From Xanthobacteraceae bacterium (lineage in GTDB: Bacteria; Pseudomonadota; Alphaproteobacteria; Rhizobiales; Xanthobacteraceae), in contig JASHRR010000239.1 in NCBI GenBank assembly GCA_030037185.1, positions 1-9,836 on the forward strand: a stretch of 9,836 nt of DNA, written 5' to 3'. Below the pieces are notes generated by a model that worked only from the letters and a program-made list of their open reading frames with translations, did no database searches and had not been told where the DNA came from. Positions 1 through 6,423 of this stretch are shown piece after piece. Both the position numbers and the translations under genes were made by a program. Each line of letters starts with the position of its first letter. Positions within the stretch are counted from its first letter, which is position 1.

Positions 1-540
1 GGCGATCTCGCCATAGCTGATGCGTCGTCCGCTCTTTGCATGGACGACGGTGCTCGGCTCGGTCGAAAGTTCGGCTGCCGGCACGCCCCACTTCCCCGCG
101 ACCGCATCGATGAGGACGCGGCGCGCCTGGGCGCCGGCAATCCTCATCGGCGTGAAATAGCCGCGCGTCGCCCAGCTCGCCGAGGTCAGGAAGCCTCCGG
201 TGAAACCGGGGTTGCCGTATTTCTTCTCGTTCCACTCCGCTGGATAGACCGGCACCACTCTCGCCCAGTCGGCATCGAGTTCCTCGGCGAATACAGCCGG
301 CAATGTTGTGAAAGTCCCCTGGCCCATTTCGGCCGCCGGAGAAACGATCGAGATCGTGCCGTCCGTCGCGATCATCATCCAGACACTAAGCGAAGCCGGC
401 GTATCGGCCAAAGCTTCGCCGATAAAGCTGCGCGGATCGGGCGCAATCGTCAAGGCCAGCATCAGTCCGGCGGCGCCGCCAAGAAAATCGCGGCGGCTCA
501 CATCGCTGGCGTCACTGCGCGGGGTGGTCGGCTTTGTCAT
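1..540 (-). CDS. Molybdopterin-binding (large) subunit of xanthine dehydrogenase family, IorB-like; N-terminal part
   Basis: The first 180 codons of a large molybdenum hydroxylase subunit; the rest lies beyond the left edge. The N-terminus carries a twin-arginine signal, SRRDFLGG at residues 15-22, followed by a hydrophobic stretch and an alanine-rich end, so the folded cofactor-loaded enzyme is probably exported by Tat. Residues 50-100 contain the family segment with EMGQGTFTTLPAVFAEEL, typical of the two-subunit isoquinoline 1-oxidoreductase/aldehyde dehydrogenase type, which transfers electrons outward (often to a cytochrome c) and has no FAD subunit. The ATG lies three bases after the stop of the [2Fe-2S] subunit gene, behind a GGGAGG ribosome site overlapping that gene's end, so the two are translationally linked. 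These enzymes hydroxylate N-heterocycles or aldehydes using water. The exact substrate cannot be told from this fragment. Confidence 0.88.
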   Translation of the reverse strand, partial: MTKPTTPRSDASDVSRRDFLGGAAGLMLALTIAPDPRSFIGEALADTPASLSVWMMIATDGTISIVSPAAEMGQGTFTTLPAVFAEELDADWARVVPVYPAEWNEKKYGNPGFTGGFLTSASWATRGYFTPMRIAGAQARRVLIDAVAGKWGVPAAELSTEPSTVVHAKSGRRISYGEIA

Positions 541-543
541 CGC

Positions 544-996
544 TTAGCCCTCCCGCGCCGCGCGCTGAATGGCGCTGATGATATGAAGGTAGGTGCCGCA
601 ACGGCAGATATTGCCATCCATATGCGCGACGATCTGCTCGCGCGTCGGGCTCTTGTTCTTCGTGAGAAGGTCGGCCGCCTGCATGATCTGGCCCGACTGA
701 CAGTAGCCGCATTGCGGCACCTGCTCGGCGATCCAGGCCTTCTGCAGCGGATGGCTGCCGTCGGGCGACAGCCCCTCAATGGTGGTGACGGACTTGCCGG
801 CGACCATTCCGATCGGCGTCGCACAGGAGCGCACCGCCTCGCCGTCGAGGTGGACGGTGCAGGCGCCGCACGCGGCGATGCCGCAACCGAACTTGGTGCC
901 CGTGAGCTTGAGATGCTCACGCAGCACCCAGAGCAGCGGCGTATTGTCGTTGACTCCGACCTCCCTACGCACGCCATTGACCGTGAAGGCGACCAT
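544..996 (-). CDS. [2Fe-2S] small subunit of molybdenum hydroxylase, IorA-like
   Basis: A 150-residue electron-transfer subunit carrying two [2Fe-2S] clusters between the molybdenum centre of its partner and an outside acceptor. The N-terminal plant-ferredoxin-type cluster uses C38, C43, C46 and C58 ([10 protein letters not shown] then SC). The C-terminal helical-domain cluster uses C96, C99, C131 and C133 (QCGYC and ICRCG). All eight cysteines are present and the length is normal for the family. I chose the ATG at 996 rather than the in-frame ATG at 1008 because GGAGG sits five bases before 996, inside the first codons of the longer form, while nothing like a ribosome site precedes 1008. The gene is followed after three bases by the molybdopterin subunit. 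The absence of a medium FAD gene between them fits the two-subunit IorAB/NicAB-like class. The substrate is unknown. Confidence 0.93.
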   Translation of the reverse strand: MVAFTVNGVRREVGVNDNTPLLWVLREHLKLTGTKFGCGIAACGACTVHLDGEAVRSCATPIGMVAGKSVTTIEGLSPDGSHPLQKAWIAEQVPQCGYCQSGQIMQAADLLTKNKSPTREQIVAHMDGNICRCGTYLHIISAIQRAAREG

Positions 997-1142
997 GGGT
1001 TCCTCCATATCACGTGAGGATCTAAGAGTTTCACCGTGAAGCTTAGAGTATTGCTTGGCAGATTAGCCCGTTTACGGCGCTACGGACAGACTTTCGAGAG
1101 GGCCTATACGAGGGGTCGGAGAGAGCACCGCGTGACATCGCG

Positions 1143-1164
1143 GGCTTAGATGAGGCTTAGATGA
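1143..1164. repeat. 11-bp perfect tandem duplication
   Basis: GGCTTAGATGA occurs twice with no spacer (1143-1153 and 1154-1164) in non-coding DNA. It looks like a replication-slippage duplication or a pair of adjacent protein-binding half-turns. A second unrelated 11-bp tandem duplication is at 8671-8692. Confidence 0.85.
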
Positions 1165-1373
1165 CCTGCGTCAAGGCCGGCCGGGCACCATTCGCGCTCG
1201 AGCGCCTTGTTACCTTGCGCCTGCTTGTTCGGGGGACAGACCTGCAGATATCCGCTGGTCGGGACAGCAGCTGTTCCGCCCGCCGCAAGCCGGATTTCTG
1301 AGTAGGGGACGCATACCCGGCCTCGGTCGAAGATGGCATTTCAAGGCGAGGGGGGGACGGGGGGCAAGGCCAA

Positions 1374-1415
1374 CCAAATCAAAGCTTTGGAGCCGTCGGG
1401 CCGTCCCGGCGGCTC
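1374..1415. promoter_or_regulatory. Two inverted repeats, candidate upstream activator site
   Basis: The first dyad is CCAAA-N7-TTTGG (1374-1390). The second, sharing its first base, is an 11-bp arm pair GAGCCGTCGGG / CCCGGCGGCTC with a 4-base loop and one mismatch (1390-1415). Their centres lie about 120-140 bp before the start site predicted for the sigma-54 promoter at 1497, the distance at which enhancer-binding proteins such as NtrC usually bind. Neither matches the NtrC consensus well, so the binding protein is unknown. The second dyad is followed by TTTCGTT and could be read as a plus-strand terminator, but no plus-strand gene precedes it in this window. Confidence 0.35.
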
Positions 1416-1496
1416 TTTCGTTCGGCAAGTCTAAAGGGACGACGAGCCGGCGGTGTCCTCCGGCCTTCGGCACGCAAAACCCGTGCTCAGTCAAAA

Positions 1497-1512
1497 TGGC
1501 ACGCTCCTTGCG
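1497..1512 (+). promoter_or_regulatory. Sigma-54 (RpoN) -24/-12 promoter
   Basis: The sequence TGGCACG-CTCC-TTGC matches the RpoN consensus TGGCACR-N4-TTGC at every defined position, with GG at 1498-1499 and GC at 1510-1511 in correct spacing. It is in non-coding DNA, oriented toward the permease. Transcription would start near 1523, giving a leader of about 137 bases. RpoN promoters require an activating enhancer-binding protein and in proteobacteria often serve nitrogen-assimilation genes, which fits the permease, allophanate hydrolase-like and biuret hydrolase-like genes downstream. That the whole cluster depends on it is inference. Confidence 0.75.
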
Positions 1513-1615
1513 AGGCGGGAGGAAATCGGCAGGGCTCAGATTATGGCCTGGACGTTCCCTGCCAGGGCGTTGTCGCTGAAGTCCGGTATCCCGGCAGGCG
1601 GCCGCCGCTGATAAT

Positions 1616-1633
1616 TCTCCCCTGATGGGGAGA
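1616..1633 (+). promoter_or_regulatory. Perfect hairpin in permease leader
   Basis: TCTCCCC and GGGGAGA form a perfect 7-bp stem with a TGAT loop, ending 26 bases before the permease ATG and about 15 bases before its ribosome site. It would lie in the leader of the sigma-54 transcript, so it could influence mRNA stability or translation. As DNA it could instead be an operator. There is no T-run after it, so it is not an ordinary terminator. Confidence 0.45.
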
Positions 1634-1659
1634 TCGTGTATTGCCGACGGGAGATTTCG

Positions 1660-3243
1660 ATGGCGGACTCGACTTATCGTCCAACCTTGTGGACGCCCGG
1701 TGATTGGAATGCATTCTTTGGCTTCGGCACCAACATCCTCGTCAATATGCTGACGCTGACCGCACTCCTGCGGTTCGTTCTCAAGATGCCGGACTCGCTC
1801 GTGTTCGGACGCATTCTCCCGGCCGTCGGGCTGATGCTGTTCCTGAGCACGATGTACTACGCCTTTCTGGCCTATCGTCTGGCGCAGAAGACGGGCCGCA
1901 GCGATGTCTGTGCGCTGCCGTCCGGCATCAGCGTGCCGCACATGTTCATCGTCACCTTCGTGATCATGCTGCCGATCTCGCTCAAGACCGGCGACCCGGA
2001 AAAGGGCTGGCAGGCCGGCCTCGTGTGGGTGTTCTTCCAGAGCTCCATCCTGATGATCGGCGGCTTCATCGCGCCCTACATCCGCCGGATCACCCCCCGC
2101 GCGGCCCTGCTTGGCACGCTAGCCGGCGTTTCCGTGACCTTCATTTCGATGCGGCCGGTGCTTGAAATGTACATGACGCCGGTGATCGGCCTCACCTGTT
2201 TTGCCATCATCACGGTGAGTTGGTTCGGCGGCGTCAAGTACCCCAAGGGTATTCCGGCGGGGCTCGTTGCCATCATTGTCGGCACCGTAATAGCCTGGGG
2301 CTCCAACGTGTTCGGGCTCAACTACGGTGACCTGAGCGTTGAAAAGCTAGCCGGAGCGTTTATGGGCTTCGGTTTCTCGGTGCCATTGCCGGCTTTCGAT
2401 ACAGTGTTTTCCGGCTTCGAATTTCTCGGCGTCATTTTGGTGACCGCGATACCGTTCGGCATCTATGACCTCGTCGAGGCCATGGACAACGTGGAAAGCG
2501 CCGAAGCAGCAGGCGACGCCTATCCGACGACGCGCGTGCTGACCGCGGACGGCGTCGTCAGCCTGATCGGCTGCCTGATGGGCAATCCCTTCATCAACGC
2601 AGTCTATATCGGCCATCCGGGCTGGAAGGCGATGGGAGGCCGCATCGGCTATTCGGCCGCCACGGGGCTGATGGTCATCCTATTGGCGTGGTTCGGCATC
2701 ATCGCGCTGCTGCTTGCGTGCATACCGGTGGTGGCGATCTCGCCGATTCTTCTCTATATCGGCATGCTGATCGGCGCACAGGCCTACCAGACGACGCCGT
2801 CACGACACGCTCCCGCCGTCGTCCTTGCGCTGACGCCCCATCTTGCGGCGTGGTGCAAGGGCCTGATGGACGGCGCGCTCGGCGCCGCAGGCACCAGCGC
2901 AGCGGCCATCGGCATGGAAAAGCTCGGTGCCGCCGGCGTACTCTATCACGGCCTCGCCGTGCTGGGCGGCGGCTCGATCCTTACGGGCCTCGTGCTGGGC
3001 GCGATTGGGGTTTTCGTCATCGAGCGCAAGTTCACCGAAGCTTCGGCATTCGCGGCAGCCGGCGCCGTACTGACCTTCTTCGGCTTCATGCATGGGGAAT
3101 CGATCGGCGTTGCCGTCACCCCAACTGTGGCCGCGGCCTACGTCATTCTTGCGGGCTTCCTTTATGGCTTGGCGCGCTATCCGGAACTCGTCTCGGTCGA
3201 GATGGCGCCCGCCAAGGAAGCGGTGGCCCATCCGGCCGAATAA
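1660..3243 (+). CDS. NCS2-like (xanthine/uracil/azaguanine-type) membrane permease
   Basis: A 527-residue polytopic inner-membrane protein with roughly 12-14 hydrophobic segments spread along its length, resembling the nucleobase:cation symporter-2/AzgA group. Family-like parts are ALPSGISVPHMF near residues 85-96, where the NCS2 signature lies in TM3, and the segment around 264-335. That segment contains D270, E273, D276, ADG (296-298) and GGRIG (326-330), the region that in AzgA-like proteins carries the substrate-binding aspartate/glutamate. The ATG at 1660 is chosen because GGGAG lies six bases before it; an upstream GTG at 1636 has no such site. It is the first gene of a plus-strand run ending in amidase and cysteine hydrolase genes and follows a sigma-54 promoter. 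The cargo is probably a purine, or a urea-like compound such as biuret; sequence alone does not decide. The motifs depart from classic xanthine or uracil permeases, so a new specificity is possible. Confidence 0.82.
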   Translation: MADSTYRPTLWTPGDWNAFFGFGTNILVNMLTLTALLRFVLKMPDSLVFGRILPAVGLMLFLSTMYYAFLAYRLAQKTGRSDVCALPSGISVPHMFIVTFVIMLPISLKTGDPEKGWQAGLVWVFFQSSILMIGGFIAPYIRRITPRAALLGTLAGVSVTFISMRPVLEMYMTPVIGLTCFAIITVSWFGGVKYPKGIPAGLVAIIVGTVIAWGSNVFGLNYGDLSVEKLAGAFMGFGFSVPLPAFDTVFSGFEFLGVILVTAIPFGIYDLVEAMDNVESAEAAGDAYPTTRVLTADGVVSLIGCLMGNPFINAVYIGHPGWKAMGGRIGYSAATGLMVILLAWFGIIALLLACIPVVAISPILLYIGMLIGAQAYQTTPSRHAPAVVLALTPHLAAWCKGLMDGALGAAGTSAAAIGMEKLGAAGVLYHGLAVLGGGSILTGLVLGAIGVFVIERKFTEASAFAAAGAVLTFFGFMHGESIGVAVTPTVAAAYVILAGFLYGLARYPELVSVEMAPAKEAVAHPAE

Positions 3244-3524
3244 TGATCTCGCGGTGCCGAAGAAGACGACAACATCGGCGGGCGCTGCAGCGTGAGGTAT
3301 TGCCTCCCCCAATAACCGTTATGGTGAGTCCCCATGCGGCAATGCACCGTCCGGCCGACCAGCCGTAAGCAGGGCTCTCCATTAACCGTCACGCCTCGAC
3401 GCCGGGGCACGTTGCAATGGGATTGATCAGCTTTCACGGTCACGGCAGTGCATCCTGCGGCCACCCAGATCCTTGACGCAAAGAGCCGAGACGTGGTGCA
3501 TGGCTGGCGAAAACGAAGCCTGCC

Positions 3525-4946
3525 ATGACTCGCGAATCGGACCATAACATCGAAACGGTCGCGCAAATCACGATGGCCTACCGGACCGGTGCTGCGACGC
3601 CGGCCGATATTGTCGCGCGCAGCTATGGGCGCATGGTCACGCTCGGCGATCCGGCCATTTTTATTTCCATCCGTGATAAAGGCGACGCGATTACCGAAGC
3701 GCAGGCGCTGGCGGCGAACGGCGACCGCGATTTGCCCCTCTTCGGCATTCCGATCGCTGTCAAGGACAATATCGACGTCAGCGGCTTTGCGACGACGGCC
3801 GCCTGCCCGGATTTTGCGTACCGTCCGACCGCCGATGCGGCCGCGGTGGCGCGGTTGCGCCAAGCCGGCGCGGTCATTATAGGCAAAACGAATCTCGATC
3901 AGTTCGCGACCGGCCTCGTCGGCGTACGGTCTCCCCACGGCGTGCCGCGCAACCCGCTCGATCCGAAGCTCATTCCCGGCGGCTCAAGCTCCGGCTCCGC
4001 CGTCGCTGTCGCCGCAGGGATCGTGCCGGTGGCGCTCGGCACCGATACGGCCGGCTCCGGGCGCATCCCCGCACTGTTCAATAATATCGTCGGTCTCAAG
4101 CCCAGCCTTGGCCTCGTCTCGACGGTCGGCGTCGTGCCGGCCTGCCGTACACTGGATTGCGTGTCGATATTTGCCCACACCACTGACGACTGCGCAGCGG
4201 TCCTCGCGGTCATGGCGGGTTTCGACGCCGACGATCCCTACGCGCGGCGCCGGCCTCTGCAAAGGCCCTGCGCCCCGCCAACAACGGTTCGCCTCGGCGT
4301 ACCGCAGCCGGCCCAGCGGATTTTCTTCGACGACCGTCGAGCGGCTGCCGATTACATGGAAGCTATCGAACGACTGGCGGGTCTCGGCGCCGTCATCGTC
4401 GAGATCGATATGGCGCCGCTTTACGACACCGCGCGCCTGCTCTACGACGGCCCGTGGCTGGCGGAGCGCTATGTGGCGATCCGCGACTTCGTCACCACAT
4501 CGCCCCAGTCGCTGCATCCTGTGACGCGGGATATTATCATGGCCGGCGTTCGACCCTCGGCGGCCGATGCCTTCGCGGCGTTCTACCAGCTCGAACGTAC
4601 GCGCCGCGTCGTCGAGCGAACCTTCGAAGCGGTCGATGCCCTTGTGCTGCCGACGGCGCCGACGCTCTACACCGTCGAACAGGTCCTCGCCGATCCCCTC
4701 GCGCTCAACTCGCAGCTCGGTACCTACACGAACTTTGTCAATCTGCTTGATCTGTGCGGGCTCTCGGTGCCGGCCGCACTTCACGGTGGCACTGGCGATT
4801 CCTCTGCCCTCGCTCCGTTCGGCATTACCCTGCTGGCGCCCGGAGGGTATGACGGCCGCCTCGCCGCCATCGGCCGGCAATTCCATGCTGATACGGCCTT
4901 GCCGATGGGAGCGCTGGGGCGCAAGCAGCCGGCCCTTCCACGGTAA
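3525..4946 (+). CDS. Allophanate hydrolase-like amidase, amidase domain only (AtzF type)
   Basis: A 473-residue cytoplasmic amidase-signature enzyme. The Ser-cisSer-Lys triad is visible as K80 (IAVKDNID), S154 (PGGSSSGSA) and S178 (TDTAGSGR). The spacings of 74 and 24 residues equal those I recall for AtzF (K91/S165/S189). The surrounding segments NLDQFATGLVGVRSP (123-137) and VVPACRTLDCVS (203-214) are hallmarks of allophanate hydrolases and urea amidolyase, which hydrolyse allophanate to ammonia and carbonic species in urea, biuret and s-triazine breakdown. Full-length AtzF has about 600 residues; here the protein stops at the end of the amidase domain and the C-terminal domain, linked to decarboxylation of the product, is missing. 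The start ATG has only a weak ribosome site (ACGAAG), but no in-frame start lies upstream. It sits 281 bases after the permease and before a biuret hydrolase-like gene. Another urea-type amide could be the substrate. Confidence 0.87.
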   Translation: MTRESDHNIETVAQITMAYRTGAATPADIVARSYGRMVTLGDPAIFISIRDKGDAITEAQALAANGDRDLPLFGIPIAVKDNIDVSGFATTAACPDFAYRPTADAAAVARLRQAGAVIIGKTNLDQFATGLVGVRSPHGVPRNPLDPKLIPGGSSSGSAVAVAAGIVPVALGTDTAGSGRIPALFNNIVGLKPSLGLVSTVGVVPACRTLDCVSIFAHTTDDCAAVLAVMAGFDADDPYARRRPLQRPCAPPTTVRLGVPQPAQRIFFDDRRAAADYMEAIERLAGLGAVIVEIDMAPLYDTARLLYDGPWLAERYVAIRDFVTTSPQSLHPVTRDIIMAGVRPSAADAFAAFYQLERTRRVVERTFEAVDALVLPTAPTLYTVEQVLADPLALNSQLGTYTNFVNLLDLCGLSVPAALHGGTGDSSALAPFGITLLAPGGYDGRLAAIGRQFHADTALPMGALGRKQPALPR

Positions 4947-5379
4947 GTGCAGTTGTCACCGTGGGGCATGGAGGATCGCGTGGATGTCGAGATTTTGCAG
5001 GGACCGCTTTCGGAGACGAGGAGCACGGTCGGCGCGCCTGCGCGCTAGCCGGCGACCAGCCGGTGCCGCCGGCGAGCCGGCGCCGGCCGCGATCGCTGTC
5101 ATCGATTTCAAAGAAGTCGCGGCGCTTCATCCGCTGTGCTCCCGGCCCCGCCATTACGGTATCGCCGCAGAGGCCGCAAAGCCTATGCCAATGTGGGCGG
5201 TATGCTGGCGACAGTGGTTAAATTCGCGCCGCAGTAACGCGACCGGCTGGCTTGGACGGGATTGGATTTCAGCTACCGCCTGCCTTTCCGCTGGGCTGCA
5301 CAGGAATTCGCACCCCACCGCTGTTTTAATGGCGCAGTTCTTGCGCGGTTACGCCTGACAGCCTGAAAAGGAGCGCCCT
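4947..5379 (+). other. Spacer with codon-like patches, possible degraded coding sequence
   Basis: 433 bases between the amidase and cysteine hydrolase genes. I looked in all three forward frames for the AtzF C-terminal domain (motifs such as GAHLSG, PGL, LGIGT, FLCE) and did not find it. Codon-like patches occur in different frames: a frame opening at ATG 4968 (MEDRVDVEILQGPLSE) runs to a stop at 5046, a patch near 5065-5180 reads in another frame (AAIAVIDFKEVAALHP), and one near 5175-5235 returns to the first (YANVGGMLATVVKFAPQ then stop). This may be a small gene broken by frameshifts, or chance in GC-rich DNA. I recognise no family. The final part supplies the AAAAGGAG ribosome site of the next gene. 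Confidence 0.3.
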
Positions 5380-6063
5380 ATGCAGACGATCACCTTCGAA
5401 GCCGAACCGAGCCCGCTGGAGGTGGACCTTGCCCGCGCCGCGCTCGTCATTATCGACATGCAACGCGACTTCCTTGAACCTGGCGGGTTCGGTGCCGCGC
5501 TCGGCAACGATGTGTCCCGGCTGCAGGCCGCGGTTGAGCCCTGTTGTGGCGTGCTGGCGGCGTTCCGCAGAAACGGAGTGCTGGTGATTCATACGCGAGA
5601 AGGCCATCGTGCCGACCTCAGCGACGCGCCGCGCCACAAAGTGGAGCGGGGCGCTCCGCACTTACGGATCGGCGCGCCCGGTCCGATGGGGCGCATCCTG
5701 GTACGCGGCGAGCCTGGTCACGACATCATCCCGCAGCTTTACCCGATCAGTGGCGAACCGGTGATCGACAAGCCCGGTAAAGGTGCGTTCTATCAGACGG
5801 ATTTCGAGCTGACGCTGCGCAATCGCAGCATCGATACGCTGTTTGTGTGCGGCGTCACCACCGAAGTGTGCGTCAACAGCACGGTTCGTGAAGCCAACGA
5901 CCGCGGCTACCGCTGCATCGTGCTATCGGATTGCTGCGCGTCCTACTTTCCCGAATTCCACGATATGGGCCTGAAAATGATCAAGGCGCAGGGCGGCATT
6001 TTGGGGTCGGTGGCGTCCTCACGGGTTCTGCTCGCCGGCATGGGGTTGGCGGCCGCCGCATAG
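5380..6063 (+). CDS. Isochorismatase-family cysteine hydrolase, biuret hydrolase-like
   Basis: A 227-residue cytoplasmic amidohydrolase of the isochorismatase-like fold. The catalytic triad is D26 (VIIDMQRDF), K131 (IDKPGKGAF) and C164 (GVTTEVCV). Q204 (KAQGGILGS) occupies the place of the glutamine reported important in biuret hydrolase; all four line up at an offset of 10-11 with the triad I recall for Rhizobium BiuH (D36, K142, C175, Q215). The segments HTREGH (71-76), GEPGHDIIPQLYPI (110-123) and REANDRGY (170-177) are also shared with BiuH. That enzyme converts biuret to allophanate and ammonia, so it would feed the allophanate hydrolase-like gene just upstream. A good AAAAGGAG site lies six bases before the ATG. 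Relatives such as triuret hydrolase and the RutB ureidoacrylate hydrolase are similar, so biuret is the best but not the only candidate. Confidence 0.85.
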   Translation: MQTITFEAEPSPLEVDLARAALVIIDMQRDFLEPGGFGAALGNDVSRLQAAVEPCCGVLAAFRRNGVLVIHTREGHRADLSDAPRHKVERGAPHLRIGAPGPMGRILVRGEPGHDIIPQLYPISGEPVIDKPGKGAFYQTDFELTLRNRSIDTLFVCGVTTEVCVNSTVREANDRGYRCIVLSDCCASYFPEFHDMGLKMIKAQGGILGSVASSRVLLAGMGLAAAA

Positions 6064-6423
6064 GACAATTGAAGAGAATCGAAAACAACGTCGGGTCGGG
6101 GCCGATGGCCCGGCCAGCGCTCGTTGACTGGTATTGCGGCTAAGCTTCTTAACCATTTCCCTTTTTTCTAGTTGACGGCAAACCACGAGCTGCAGGCCTC
6201 TTCAATTGATATAAAAATAGGCAACATATGACCGATTCTATGCAATGTTGTTTGCGTACCGGTCGCCGCAGAAAATTTCGTTGAAAGCCACCGACCAAGT
6301 CGCTCGTTTTCATACCATGCAGACTGCGCAAAGTGATAGCATGCACGCGCAAGCGCTCATTGATCGCCATGCAGGACACTCGGTTAGCGAGGGAAATGAA
6401 ACTATCTCGCCAGGAGGAACCCC
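6064..6423. other. Intergenic stretch with an AT-rich patch
   Basis: 360 bases without a convincing gene. A short hairpin GGGCC-GAT-GGCCC lies at 6099-6111 after the cysteine hydrolase gene but has no adjoining T-run; a TTTTTT run follows later, near 6162-6168. The stretch 6200-6250 is markedly AT-rich for this window and contains TATAAAA near 6210, so it probably carries the promoter of the secreted-protein gene at 6424, though no good -35 element stands at the right distance. Two frames overlapping the gene start lack ribosome sites and are shadows. Confidence 0.5.

Larger units (their letters stand above)
997..1496. other. Divergent intergenic region, no gene recognised
   Basis: About 500 bases between the minus-strand oxidoreductase pair and the sigma-54 promoter of the plus-strand permease. 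I see no convincing gene. A 33-codon frame at 1333-1434 lacks a ribosome site, and a longer minus-strand frame through the region is arginine-rich and begins inside the permease, so it reads as a shadow. The stretch contains an 11-bp tandem duplication (1143-1164) and inverted repeats (1374-1415), described separately. Promoters for the minus-strand oxidoreductase pair must lie in roughly 1010-1150, but I could not pick out a -35/-10 pair. A GCACG-N7-CGTGC dyad lies at 1470-1486, just upstream of the -24 element. Confidence 0.6.

Noticed and set aside
40..1017. Long plus-strand frame across the oxidoreductase genes
   Set aside because: It is antisense to two well-supported genes with conserved cofactor motifs; its protein is arginine/alanine-rich with no domain.
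1390..1415. Rho-independent terminator reading
   Set aside because: The stem and TTTCGTT tail look plausible, but no plus-strand gene precedes it; kept as a regulatory dyad instead.
1333..1434. 33-codon plus-strand frame (MAFQGEGGTGG...)
   Set aside because: No ribosome site, G-run driven composition, and overlap with the inverted repeat at 1390-1415; not enough to call a gene.
1470..1486. GCACG-N7-CGTGC as an NtrC site
   Set aside because: The GCAC to GTGC spacing is nine bases rather than the usual seven, and it is too close to the -24 element for an enhancer site.
1210..1941. 243-codon minus-strand frame spanning the permease upstream region
   Set aside because: It starts inside the permease gene, has no ribosome site, is rich in Arg/Gln/Pro and runs across the sigma-54 promoter; it looks like a GC-driven shadow.
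3505..3519. Second -24/-12-like element (GG-N10-GC) before the amidase
   Set aside because: The flanking consensus bases are missing and the start site would fall inside the coding region.
3984..4886. 300-codon minus-strand frame in the amidase gene
   Set aside because: Antisense shadow of a gene with an intact catalytic triad; low-complexity Arg/Asp/Glu/Gly content.
4947..5379. Degraded AtzF C-terminal domain
   Set aside because: Forward translations lack its usual motifs, so I report only an unidentified spacer.
6099..6111. GGGCC-GAT-GGCCC hairpin as a terminator after the cysteine hydrolase gene
   Set aside because: Only five base pairs, a three-base loop and no adjacent T-run.
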